The notes under the pieces were generated by a model. The model had not been told where the DNA came from, did no database searches, and saw nothing but the letters and a program-made list of their open reading frames with translations. This document shows positions 17,317 to 24,496 of a DNA stretch of 32,275 nt, piece by piece; position 1 is the stretch's first letter, and every line of letters begins with the position of its first letter. The translations under genes were made by a program, and so were the position numbers. Origin of the DNA: JABWAJ01 sp046153985 (GTDB taxonomy: Bacteria > Bacteroidota > Bacteroidia > Chitinophagales > Saprospiraceae); contig JBJXFD010000656.1 in NCBI GenBank assembly GCA_046153985.1, positions 1 through 32,275 on the forward strand, in the 5' to 3' direction.

Positions 17317-17970
17317 TTAAGCAGGATTTCTTATAATAAAATCTCTTACTCCAGTAAGCATCGTTATTACTTGGTCCTTACCATATTCACTGTATTGCCC
17401 ATGTGCGGCTTTATTTCTCAAGTCTAACCATGCTAATACGCTTTTATTCTCAAGGCTGCTATAAACACCGGATTTGGTTAGTTCAATATTCATTTGATTT
17501 GCTTTTATTGGCTGGCTTTTGCCGGAATTGTCAACTTTGGTAATTGGAATTTCATTGTTGTTACATAAGTCTCTTAAATGGCTTTCAAGTGTGCTTCCAA
17601 TAATTACAGCAGAAGGGTCTTTATAACCTTCACTAAGTAAATATTCAGCCATTTCTAAAAAATTTCCAAAAATTTCTGCTGAAATTAGACTATGTAAACC
17701 TCCAGCCCAGCCCCTATCTACATAATTTCTAAATTGCTCTAAAAGCCTGCATAAAGAACCCATTTGATCTGTAGGCCAGCCTCTATCAAGTGAATCGATA
17801 CCCATGAAATAAGGAGATTCTTTTCCAACGACATCTTTGACTAAGGCTAAAGATGAAATTAATAATGCTAATGCATCTCCTGAAAGCCTCCTTTCAGGTA
17901 CAGTAGTTATCATACCCATTGTTTGCTTTATTAATTCGTCAATTTCATTAAGAATTTTCTCTTTAAGCAT
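17317..17970 (-). CDS. HEPN-like protein with Rx4xH motif
   Basis: A 217-aa, mostly helical soluble protein. Near the C-terminus WLDLRNKAAHGQYSEYG contains R185 and H190 spaced as in the catalytic Rx4-6H motif of HEPN RNases; before it, SAVIIGSTLESHLRDLC forms the expected preceding helix. HEPN proteins act as RNA-cleaving toxins in toxin-antitoxin, Abi and CRISPR systems; some are non-catalytic. It is followed 26 bases later by the AbiC-like membrane gene, so the two may be functional partners. The gene is AT-rich. The HEPN call rests on motif and helix pattern only; the N-terminal half (1-100) is unassigned. Confidence 0.65.
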   Translation of the reverse strand: MLKEKILNEIDELIKQTMGMITTVPERRLSGDALALLISSLALVKDVVGKESPYFMGIDSLDRGWPTDQMGSLCRLLEQFRNYVDRGWAGGLHSLISAEIFGNFLEMAEYLLSEGYKDPSAVIIGSTLESHLRDLCNNNEIPITKVDNSGKSQPIKANQMNIELTKSGVYSSLENKSVLAWLDLRNKAAHGQYSEYGKDQVITMLTGVRDFIIRNPA

Positions 17971-18182
17971 CTGTGTTGATTTTAAGCAGTATAGGCTTTT
18001 GCACGCAAGCTAACAAACATTTGTAAGTTATACTTCATAAAGCACTATTAAACACTCCTTTACTCCAAAATACAATCCCCTCCCAAACCCCACCTAACAT
18101 TGCCACACAATCGCGTGAGCAATGAATCAAACCGTTAAGATACTGTTGATCATCGGGGTCATCGCATATTTTGGAAGACCAG

Positions 18183-18305
18183 GCGCGAGCGGCGACAGAC
18201 CGCGAAGGATTGCAAATCCGCGCGAGCAACCCTGGGTTTAGGAACACTTTATGCCAGCAGGGTGAGCAAGCAACCCCGTGTTTAGGAACACTTTATGCCA
18301 GCAGG
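18183..18305. repeat. Repeat A, copy 4, with duplicated end
   Basis: The hairpin half is degraded (GCGCGAGCGGCGAC), but ACAGACCGCGAAGGATTGC, AAATCCGCGCGAGCAACCC and GTTTAGGAACACTTTATGCC remain. The conserved end occurs twice (about 18234-18260 and 18273-18303), an internal tandem duplication. With repeat B copy 3 it fills most of 17971-18434, in which I see no gene; the 70- and 66-codon minus-strand frames here are mostly repeat sequence. Confidence 0.75.
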
Positions 18306-18346
18306 TAAATGTAAAGGCAGCACTTTCGGTATTGTCTTTACCCGCT

Positions 18347-18414
18347 ACCTCCCGCACCGTCAACACCACGCGCTCGTGGCGGCCTCTGGTCGCATACAGG
18401 TCAAAGCTGCAAGT
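18347..18414. repeat. Repeat B, copy 3
   Basis: CCTCCCGCACCGTCAAC, CACGCGCTCG, GGCCTCTGGTCGCATAC and GGTCAAAGCTGC match copies 1 and 2. On the minus strand a 66-codon frame through it starts in an ATGA overlap with the stop codon of the TPR gene at 18435. Confidence 0.65.
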
Positions 18415-18434
18415 GGGCATTTTACGCGAGCGGG

Positions 18435-20243
18435 TCATTTTTTATCCCTAGCCCTTTCTTCATTTATTTTGTCAAAAAATGCCTCCACATCTTCGCCCCA
18501 ATTACTAATAACATTCATAGCTTCCCTTGCAGAGTTTTGAGCAGCAGGAAGGAATTCTATGAAAGGCGCTGTGGCCAACAATACCTCTTTGCAATAATTT
18601 AACGATTTTTCTTTATCCGGCACATCTTCTAAATAAAAGCTACTCATTTTTGCTAATATACTCGCCAACTTTGGCAAATATATCTTGGGGGTTGCAGATG
18701 CTAAGTATCTTCGAATTTTCAGTGCTTTCTTATATAGCTTTTCGGCTTTCTCCATCTCTTTTTTACTACGATACACCTCTGCTAAGTTGCTTAAGGTAGT
18801 AGCTACATCCGGCAGGTAGGTTTGCGAATTGATAGTAGCTAACGTCCTGCGTATTCTGAGTGCTTCCTTAAGCTCCTTTTCAGCTTGCTCAAATTCATTT
18901 TTTTTACGGTGCAGCCCTCCCAAATTGTTCAAGGTGATAGCTAAGTCTGGTAAGTGGCTTTGTGGGTTAAGAGATGTTAAATTCCTTCGAATTTTCAGCG
19001 CCTCTTCAAATTCACATTCGGCTCGCTCCAGTTCTTCTTTTACAAAGTGCAAAGCTCCCAAATTGTTTAAAGTCATTCCCACAGATGGCATCCATAATTG
19101 CGCATTGGTTTCCGCTAGTTCTCTATAGATCGTCAACGCTTCTCCATACTCCGATTCAGCTTGCTCAAACTTATTTTCATGATCGTGTAAAACCCCCAAA
19201 TTATTAAGTATCCTGGCCCGATCTGGCAAGTAAATTTGTGCATGATCCTTAGATAAGACTTTTAGGATTTTCAGCGCTTCTTCATACTCCAATTCAGCTT
19301 GCTCAAACTCATTTTCAACTCTATGTAAGTTAGCTAAATTACTGAGGCTATTGGCTACATATGGCAGCCATCCTTGCGAGTTAATAATAGTCAAGGACTG
19401 ATAAATTTCCAATACTTTTATATACTCCAATTTAGCTTGCCCAAGCTCATTTATAGCGCAATGCAAAGTAGCCAAATTGTTCATAACACTAGCCACATCA
19501 GATAGCCATTCTTCATCCGATAACCCTTCTTGGTGATTGGCTCTAGACAACGGGAGATACATTATTAGCCCTTCTTCATAAAGTAATATGGCTTCCGTAT
19601 ACTGGTTGTGGCCTTGCAAAAATTCAGCATAAGTAAATATACTTTCCGCGCTACGTTTTGCCTTTAGCGATTGTTCAAAGCAGTTTTTTGTAGCCTCAAA
19701 GCGGTCTGGTAAATCAAAGTTAATGGCAGTGAGACGGGCAAGTATAAGGTATTCATTAGCTTTGTCAGCCAGGTTTTGGCTATTGACTTCTGCTTTCTGC
19801 TTTTCGTATAACAAAGCATCCAGTTCTTTGCACATCATTTCGGCATCCAAAACAGCCCTGGCTTCTTTGATCTCGCCCTTGTCGAAATGTTCCTTTGCCA
19901 CGCGCAGGCGTTCCGTGTTGAGCGGGATTCGGGAAAATTCATCTGCGAGCTTGATTACCTCCCGTTTGAGAGTTTCCAGGTCTTTTTGCTTTTGTGTGCG
20001 CTCGCCGTCTATTTCAATCAATTCCTCTTGTGATTCCGAATCTTCGGGGTCTTTTTCAAGACGGCGTTTTGCCCGCTCAAAACGGATATTTAGCTTTTCT
20101 ATCTCGGCCTTTAAGTATTTGTATTGGGCCGCTTCTTTGAGGTTGATGACGGTGATGTTATTTCCATCCCCCACAATGAAATTGCCATTGGCATCAATAC
20201 GGGCATTGGTAAGGACGTTTTTGCTGTGGTGGATTTCGCTCAT
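18435..20243 (-). CDS. Large tetratricopeptide-repeat protein with N-terminal coiled-coil domain
   Basis: A 602-aa cytoplasmic protein without signal or membrane segment. Residues 1-35 form a short hydrophilic beta-like start (NGNFIVGDGNNITVINL), followed by a coiled coil at about 40-100 and a helical segment to about 150. Such GDGNN starts occur in bacterial conflict-system proteins ahead of effector or TPR modules. From 246 on there are six consecutive 46-residue TPR units (246-521) and a partial seventh, with the consensus LPDVATTLNNLGxLH followed by NEFEQAExEYEEALKI. The DNA period is 138 bp, so internal recombination is possible. No effector domain (TIR, CHAT, caspase, nuclease) is fused, so it may be a sensor or scaffold. 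It stands alone between repeat A copies 4 and 5. Confidence 0.85.
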   Translation of the reverse strand: MSEIHHSKNVLTNARIDANGNFIVGDGNNITVINLKEAAQYKYLKAEIEKLNIRFERAKRRLEKDPEDSESQEELIEIDGERTQKQKDLETLKREVIKLADEFSRIPLNTERLRVAKEHFDKGEIKEARAVLDAEMMCKELDALLYEKQKAEVNSQNLADKANEYLILARLTAINFDLPDRFEATKNCFEQSLKAKRSAESIFTYAEFLQGHNQYTEAILLYEEGLIMYLPLSRANHQEGLSDEEWLSDVASVMNNLATLHCAINELGQAKLEYIKVLEIYQSLTIINSQGWLPYVANSLSNLANLHRVENEFEQAELEYEEALKILKVLSKDHAQIYLPDRARILNNLGVLHDHENKFEQAESEYGEALTIYRELAETNAQLWMPSVGMTLNNLGALHFVKEELERAECEFEEALKIRRNLTSLNPQSHLPDLAITLNNLGGLHRKKNEFEQAEKELKEALRIRRTLATINSQTYLPDVATTLSNLAEVYRSKKEMEKAEKLYKKALKIRRYLASATPKIYLPKLASILAKMSSFYLEDVPDKEKSLNYCKEVLLATAPFIEFLPAAQNSAREAMNVISNWGEDVEAFFDKINEERARDKK

Positions 20244-20293
20244 TTTGGGTTACTTAGTATGGTGATTTAGATGATCGAATATTCCTTCGCAAA

Positions 20294-20380
20294 CACCGCT
20301 CAGGAGAGCGGAAGACAAACCGCAACGGATTGCAAATCCGCGCGAGCAACCCCGTGTTTAGGAACACTTTATGCCAGCGG
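20294..20380. repeat. Repeat A, copy 5
   Basis: A nearly complete copy: CACCGCTCAGGAGAGCGG, GACAAACCGCAACGGATTGC, AAATCCGCGCGAGCAACCCC and GGAACACTTTATGCCAGCGG. It lies 29 bases beyond the stop of the 59-aa ORF at 20410. Confidence 0.85.
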
Positions 20381-20409
20381 GTTACAAATCCAAGTGAGCA
20401 AGCTCCTAG

Positions 20410-20589
20410 CTATTTTGTTATAGCTACCCACATAAGAACCAAGCCTCTAATGAACCCGAACATACAAGCTATTCCTACAATGGCCCAAAAGCCAGAAATT
20501 GTATCGCTATTTGGGTTATAAGGAATAACATATATAAATACCAAGGCAGATATTAAGGAATACAAAGAGCCTTTAAAGAATATCTCCAT
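20410..20589 (-). CDS. Small 59-aa membrane protein
   Basis: A minus-strand ORF from ATG at 20589 to TAG at 20410. It starts MEIFFKGSLYSLISALVFIY, continues VIPYNPNSDTISGFWAIVGI and ends VLMWVAITK. Two hydrophobic helices (about 8-23 and 33-56) are joined by a polar turn, which is protein-like rather than random, and codon use is AT-rich like its neighbour. It lies 88 bases downstream of the AbiC-like gene on the same strand and upstream of the repeat A copy that closes this unit. No family is recognised. It could be an accessory or immunity partner of the membrane protein; this is speculative. Confidence 0.6.
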   Translation of the reverse strand: MEIFFKGSLYSLISALVFIYVIPYNPNSDTISGFWAIVGIACMFGFIRGLVLMWVAITK

Positions 20590-20677
20590 GACTTAAGAAT
20601 TTTATGGTTAAAGTAGTATAAGGCATAGTTTGTTAGTAATTTAGAGAAACCACAAAATACGTATCATCAGACACAGT

Positions 20678-21499
20678 TTATTGAGCATTTTGAGCTGATG
20701 AGGGAGGAGTTGGGGGCTCTTGGTCTGTAAAAGGATTAATAAAACCATATTTAGACTCTATTAACTGAAATTTGCCTTCAATATCATCTCTTATTTTCTT
20801 TAAAGCGGCTACATCGCCAGTATAGAATTCAGTTTTATTAATATATGGAAATAAGCCAGGCATAATCATTCTGCCAAAAATGAATCGCGAACTTGTATAT
20901 AGTAGCAGCCTATCTCTTTCTCTAATATCTATTTTACTTAATTGCTCCGCAAAGCAGTTAAATAATTCAACGGTACTATATAGCTCCATTATGAGTTGCC
21001 AATTTTTTAAATTTAGTTTTTCTGCTTGTGGCCACATTGCTAAAAAAAGCACACGCGAAATATTTGACATATTATTTACACTGTCTTTTAATGCGGGTGG
21101 TGGTGGTAACTTGCTCAAATCAATTCTTATTTCTCTTTCATTAAATGAATTTATCTCAGCTTTTAATGAAGCGTAAAGATTACTTACATAATCTCTATTT
21201 TGATTCAGGTTTTGCTCTTGTCTTTCTGCTTCAAATTGCTTATTTATTAGATTGTTAGCTTCTATTTGTGCCCGAAAAGCATGATAAACTAACACTGCAC
21301 TAATGAGATTAACAATGGGAGCAGTGATGCCACCTATTGTGTCACCTATTGACCCTGTTGTGGAAAAATCAATATTACCCCAACCCAATTTTTGAGTAAA
21401 CAACAAGGGAGCAAAAATCACAAAAATAATTCCAAAGAACATAAAAGCTCCTACTTGAAAGCTTTTGCTTTTCCAATTATCTAATACCCATTTTTTCAT
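20678..21499 (-). CDS. AbiC-like membrane protein, paralogue of 16496-17290
   Basis: A 273-aa inner-membrane protein. Helices lie at about 14-34 and 55-76, followed by a helical cytoplasmic domain and a proline-rich tail (EPPTPPSSAQNAQ). The segment from 47 (TTGSIGDTIGGITAPIVNL, then VYHAFRAQIEAN) matches residues 65-100 of the 264-aa protein nearly residue for residue, while the cytoplasmic parts have diverged, as expected for variable sensor or effector regions. It resembles putative phage abortive-infection membrane proteins. No HEPN gene accompanies it; downstream is a 59-aa membrane ORF. The gene is strongly AT-rich. Confidence 0.75.
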   Translation of the reverse strand: MKKWVLDNWKSKSFQVGAFMFFGIIFVIFAPLLFTQKLGWGNIDFSTTGSIGDTIGGITAPIVNLISAVLVYHAFRAQIEANNLINKQFEAERQEQNLNQNRDYVSNLYASLKAEINSFNEREIRIDLSKLPPPPALKDSVNNMSNISRVLFLAMWPQAEKLNLKNWQLIMELYSTVELFNCFAEQLSKIDIRERDRLLLYTSSRFIFGRMIMPGLFPYINKTEFYTGDVAALKKIRDDIEGKFQLIESKYGFINPFTDQEPPTPPSSAQNAQ

Positions 21500-21696
21500 A
21501 TTGCTATAGATTTATGACTATTGATAAAACATTCTGGCCTCAATTTAAGGAAAATTACTTATTTTACTTCTACTGCATTTTCAATCATTAATTGAATTTT
21601 CTAATATATTATTGAATCCCAGTCTCTTACAGACTACATTTTTATCTTCAATCCACTGTGATCACGACGCTAAACAAAGAAGATTTTGGTCTAAAG

Positions 21697-21776
21697 GGGA
21701 AGACAGGAAGATTGGGAGGGAGTGGGAAATCCACGCGAGCAAAGTCGTGTTTTTGGAACACTTCATACGAGCAGGA
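21697..21776. repeat. Repeat A, copy 6 (degenerate)
   Basis: GGGGAAGACAGGAAGATTGG, GGAAATCCACGCGAGC and GGAACACTTCATACGAGCAGG preserve the order of repeat A with substitutions; the CCGCTC hairpin is lost. It ends 34 bases from the stop of the gene at 21811. The rest of 21500-21810 is AT-rich and probably the 5' region of the gene at 20678-21499; no promoter could be placed. Confidence 0.55.
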
Positions 21777-21810
21777 TTGTAATCTGCTTGTAAAGCTATT
21801 TTACAATACC

Positions 21811-22989
21811 TTAGTGGAGCAGGCTATTCTTTTCTTTTATCTCTTTTGAATTTTCTTCAAGTTTCTCAATTGCTGATCCAAAATTCTTGTAAAACTCTTT
21901 AAATGGCTCTGCATTTTTCTTGTTATTCATAACTATATCTGAAAAGGCAAACTCAACTTGTTTTAAATTTGTGATTATTTGCCTAGCTTCTGGAAGATCA
22001 GTAAACCTATCCAAAACTAATTTACTTTTAAAAGGCTTAATATAAATATTTTGAATAGAATCAAGGCTTAATTGTTGTGGTTCCGCTGCTGCACAAGACT
22101 CATGATAAAGCACAATGTATTTAAATATCACATCGGAAAAGCGTGGATTTGTTTGCTCAAATTGCTTTGCAATCTCAACTGTTGCATCCATTCCATTCTC
22201 AAATAATTCTTTGTATTTTAATTTTCGATCTCTGTCAAATTGTCGATCTTTCCATAATATGTCTTCCATCTGAACAACAGCAGCATTCAAATAATCTACA
22301 CTAACAGTAATTTTTCTATACTTATCGGCTATCTCTTTTGTTTTACCAAATTCTTCTAAAAAAGAGTAATAATATATTTCATTATCAACAACTTTGGCCA
22401 ACCTTTTCAAATCTTGCATTGGGATTAAAGATATTATTGGAATCTCAATAGGATTGCTCTCTATTTCTTCATAGAATTTTTTAATTGCTTCTCTTTGCTT
22501 AGTTACTCTATTTAATGTAGATTGAATAAGAGAGTTTAAATAAAAGTTATTTTCTTTCTGCTCTTCGATTTTCTTACCAGCTTCTTTTTTTCTGTCATGC
22601 TTTATTTGGTTATAAAAAATCAGAATTGCTGCCCCCGCCCCAACAAAGGCTCCCATAACTTCGACAAATAAATTTGACCAAAACTCACGCCAATCAAACT
22701 TTTTCTCTTCTGCTATTTGTGACTTTGAGTTTAATTCACTTATTGTTTGGCTATTGCTAAAAGTGATTGAGTTTAATGAATCAATTCTTTTCTGAATCTC
22801 TTCAATCGAATTTAAGTAAGCCTTGAAATTATTATTGGTTTTGCCAATTTCTTTTGTAAGGCCTCTTACTTCTCTATAGTATTTAGTTGTTTTCTGAATT
22901 TGAATTTCCGTTAAAGAATCAGGGTTTTGCGCTTTTGATTTGCTAACAAAAAGCATACAAGCTAATATTATGCCTAAGACAGCTTTCAT
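21811..22989 (-). CDS. Exported/membrane coiled-coil protein of unknown function
   Basis: A 392-aa protein with a cleavable signal peptide (MKAVLGIILACMLFVSKSKAQ, 1-21) and a periplasmic helical or coiled-coil region at about 25-95 (KTNNNFKAYLNSIEEIQKRI). One membrane segment at about 107-128 (VEVMGAFVGAGAAILIFYNQ) is followed by a long, charged cytoplasmic domain at 130-392. A Gly-rich helix followed by a charged helical tail recalls the AbiC-like proteins nearby, without clear sequence identity. It starts 4 bases after the stop of the P-loop gene, so it is co-transcribed and likely works with it. The gene is AT-rich. A two-sided membrane sensor is one reading; no catalytic motif was found. 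Confidence 0.75.
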   Translation of the reverse strand: MKAVLGIILACMLFVSKSKAQNPDSLTEIQIQKTTKYYREVRGLTKEIGKTNNNFKAYLNSIEEIQKRIDSLNSITFSNSQTISELNSKSQIAEEKKFDWREFWSNLFVEVMGAFVGAGAAILIFYNQIKHDRKKEAGKKIEEQKENNFYLNSLIQSTLNRVTKQREAIKKFYEEIESNPIEIPIISLIPMQDLKRLAKVVDNEIYYYSFLEEFGKTKEIADKYRKITVSVDYLNAAVVQMEDILWKDRQFDRDRKLKYKELFENGMDATVEIAKQFEQTNPRFSDVIFKYIVLYHESCAAAEPQQLSLDSIQNIYIKPFKSKLVLDRFTDLPEARQIITNLKQVEFAFSDIVMNNKKNAEPFKEFYKNFGSAIEKLEENSKEIKEKNSLLH

Positions 22990-22993
22990 ATAG

Positions 22994-23659
22994 TCAATTT
23001 TTAACCGATAAGCATGCTTCTATAGTTTCTATAAGCTCTCTTTCTTTATCCAACCTATAGTTTGGATGCCAGTTAAACATGGATGTTGCATCTACCGTCA
23101 AATCAGCTATTTCGGAATAGCGTTCTTCATTAACTACTATGAGTTTTGCAATGTTCCTCTTTGAAAATTCTTCTGATAATCTTTCATAGCGATTGGTTTT
23201 TGGATTGTATTCTCTAATCACGCCATGATTCCAGTTACCAAAGGCAGGATGATTTGGAAATTTAGAAATTATTTTGTCTTCTCTATCTATTAATCCCCTA
23301 TATACTGTATCTACATCAGCTTTAAGAAATATTGTAAACGGTTTCTGAGTTACATAATAATTATTCCAATTACTTCTTGTGTGAATATTTGGCCCAAGAG
23401 CAGCGATATATGGTTTTGAAGTTTCTTTTAGATAGGCAATAAATAAGTCTTCATTATGACTAATCTTATCCATTAGCTCTGTCCTTTTTATCGGGTCTTC
23501 ATTATTATGATTTTCAATAAATAAATTGTAAATATGGGAGTTGTAATCTTTCGATATTTCTTCATCAGAATCAAGGCTTTCGACTCCGATTGGCACGTTT
23601 ATTTTTCTTCGAATTGTTGATTTACCAGTTGTTGAAAATCCAATTAGGATAACATTCAT
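22994..23659 (-). CDS. P-loop kinase-like protein
   Basis: A 221-aa soluble protein starting MNVILIGFSTTGKSTIRRKI, a Walker A motif at residues 7-15 directly after the first strand, as in shikimate kinase and other small-molecule kinases. SLDSDEEIS (28-36) fits the acidic position after strand 2, and FTIFLKADVDTVYRGLIDRED resembles the Walker-B/LID region of shikimate kinase-like proteins. It is not the biosynthetic enzyme by context, because no aromatic-pathway genes are near. The partner 4 bases downstream is a membrane coiled-coil protein and an XRE regulator lies upstream, so a nucleotide- or metabolite-phosphorylating effector is possible. Function is not known. Confidence 0.75.
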   Translation of the reverse strand: MNVILIGFSTTGKSTIRRKINVPIGVESLDSDEEISKDYNSHIYNLFIENHNNEDPIKRTELMDKISHNEDLFIAYLKETSKPYIAALGPNIHTRSNWNNYYVTQKPFTIFLKADVDTVYRGLIDREDKIISKFPNHPAFGNWNHGVIREYNPKTNRYERLSEEFSKRNIAKLIVVNEERYSEIADLTVDATSMFNWHPNYRLDKERELIETIEACLSVKN

Positions 23660-23686
23660 TGTACAAGCTATTTAATTTATTAAAAA

Positions 23687-23699
23687 ACACTCATAGTGT
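23687..23699 (-). terminator. Weak hairpin between XRE gene and P-loop gene
   Basis: ACACT-CAT-AGTGT is a 5-bp stem. Read on the minus strand it is followed by TTTTTTA, so it could act as a partial terminator downstream of the XRE gene and upstream of the kinase-like gene. Confidence 0.35.
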
Positions 23700-23740
23700 G
23701 ATTTGCTATTTTTTTTACTTTCCTATAGAATCAACCCCCT

Positions 23741-24094
23741 TCACTCCAACCCCAACTCCCTCGCCAATTCCCCATCCCTTTCCCTAATCTTCCCCTCCAA
23801 CATCGCCACACGCTTCTCCATCCTGGCCAATAACGCTGTCAGCGCTTCATCTTCTGCTGAGGGCTTCACCGGCGCAGCACTCGTTCCTTCTCTTTCTATA
23901 TCCCGAAAGACAAAATCATCTAAGCTGACCTCAAAAAATTGGGCCATGCTTACGAGCACATCACCAGGTGGAATGCTCCGATTTGCTTCATATTGCCCTA
24001 CAACCCCCTTTTTTTTACCAAGTATACTTCCTACTTGCTCCTGGCTCATTTTTCGTGAAACCCGCAAATATTTCAAGTTCTTCGATATATACAT
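23741..24094 (-). CDS. XRE-family transcriptional regulator
   Basis: A 117-aa DNA-binding protein. The helix-turn-helix domain covers about 5-60 (NLKYLRVSRKMSQEQVGSI, then KKKGVVGQYEANRSIPPGDV), a standard Cro/C1-type fold. It is followed by a linker (EGTSAAPVKPSAED) and a C-terminal amphipathic helix (ALLARMEKRVAMLEGKI) that could mediate dimerisation. It is the first gene of the unit that continues with the P-loop and membrane genes, with a weak hairpin between, and probably controls the unit. Two 10-bp direct repeats lie in its upstream region. Base composition is closer to the host than the AT-rich genes after it. Confidence 0.85.
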   Translation of the reverse strand: MYISKNLKYLRVSRKMSQEQVGSILGKKKGVVGQYEANRSIPPGDVLVSMAQFFEVSLDDFVFRDIEREGTSAAPVKPSAEDEALTALLARMEKRVAMLEGKIRERDGELARELGLE

Positions 24095-24134
24095 TGCGGT
24101 AAAAAAAATTTATTGAATCAATACAAAAATGCTA

Positions 24135-24163
24135 TTTAAAACAGTCTTGATTGTTTAAAACAG
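24135..24163. promoter_or_regulatory. Direct repeats TTTAAAACAG, candidate XRE operator
   Basis: Two identical 10-mers start at 24135 and 24154, 19 bases apart (about two helical turns). They lie 41-69 bases upstream of the XRE start and overlap the -33 part of a plus-strand promoter candidate, so one regulator could control both directions. Confidence 0.4.
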
Positions 24164-24174
24164 GCATATATTTG
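24147..24174 (+). promoter_or_regulatory. Bacteroidota-type promoter candidate, plus strand
   Basis: TTG at 24147 and TATATTTG (exact TAnnTTTG) at 24167 are separated by 17 bases, close to the known spacing. Transcription would begin near 24181 and run through the structured region toward the operon at 24660, giving a leader of about 480 bases. Confidence 0.45.
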
Positions 24175-24345
24175 CCCTCGTCAATCACCACAGACAAATC
24201 TAATTAAACTAATCAATCCGCACAAGATGCGGCGAGCCATTTTTATGCCCCTTGCAAAGGCAGCGGGCAAAAAGCGGCGGTGGGTAGTGCCGGGCACTCC
24301 AGTGTAATGTGCCAACAGAGCGAAAATTGAGGCGACATCTCGCCG

Positions 24346-24385
24346 CCCTAAAGCGGCAGGTGTTGTCTCAATTTCCGCGATTCGG
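24346..24385. repeat. Repeat C, right copy, with flanking stem
   Basis: The same words as at 14057-14096, in the same orientation. Here the arms are better preserved: TTGAGGCGACA before and TGTTGTCTCAA after can pair, enclosing GCCGC-CCTAAA-GCGGC, which gives a stem-loop from about 24328 to 24372. Confidence 0.7.
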
Positions 24386-24496
24386 GAACCGGTTTTTTGA
24401 GATATCACCTGCTCCGTGCCTCCGCAGATGACACCTAAAAAACCTTACACTGACGACAACATTACACCAAAGACAAACCCGTTCCGATCCTTAGCC

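Noticed and set aside
18035..18247. 70-codon minus-strand ORF
   Set aside because: Its first third is repeat A sequence and the remainder shows no family resemblance; a gene remnant is possible but unsupported.
15402..21776. Repeat A copies as a CRISPR array
   Set aside because: Spacing is irregular and contains whole genes; there are no uniform spacers and no cas genes.
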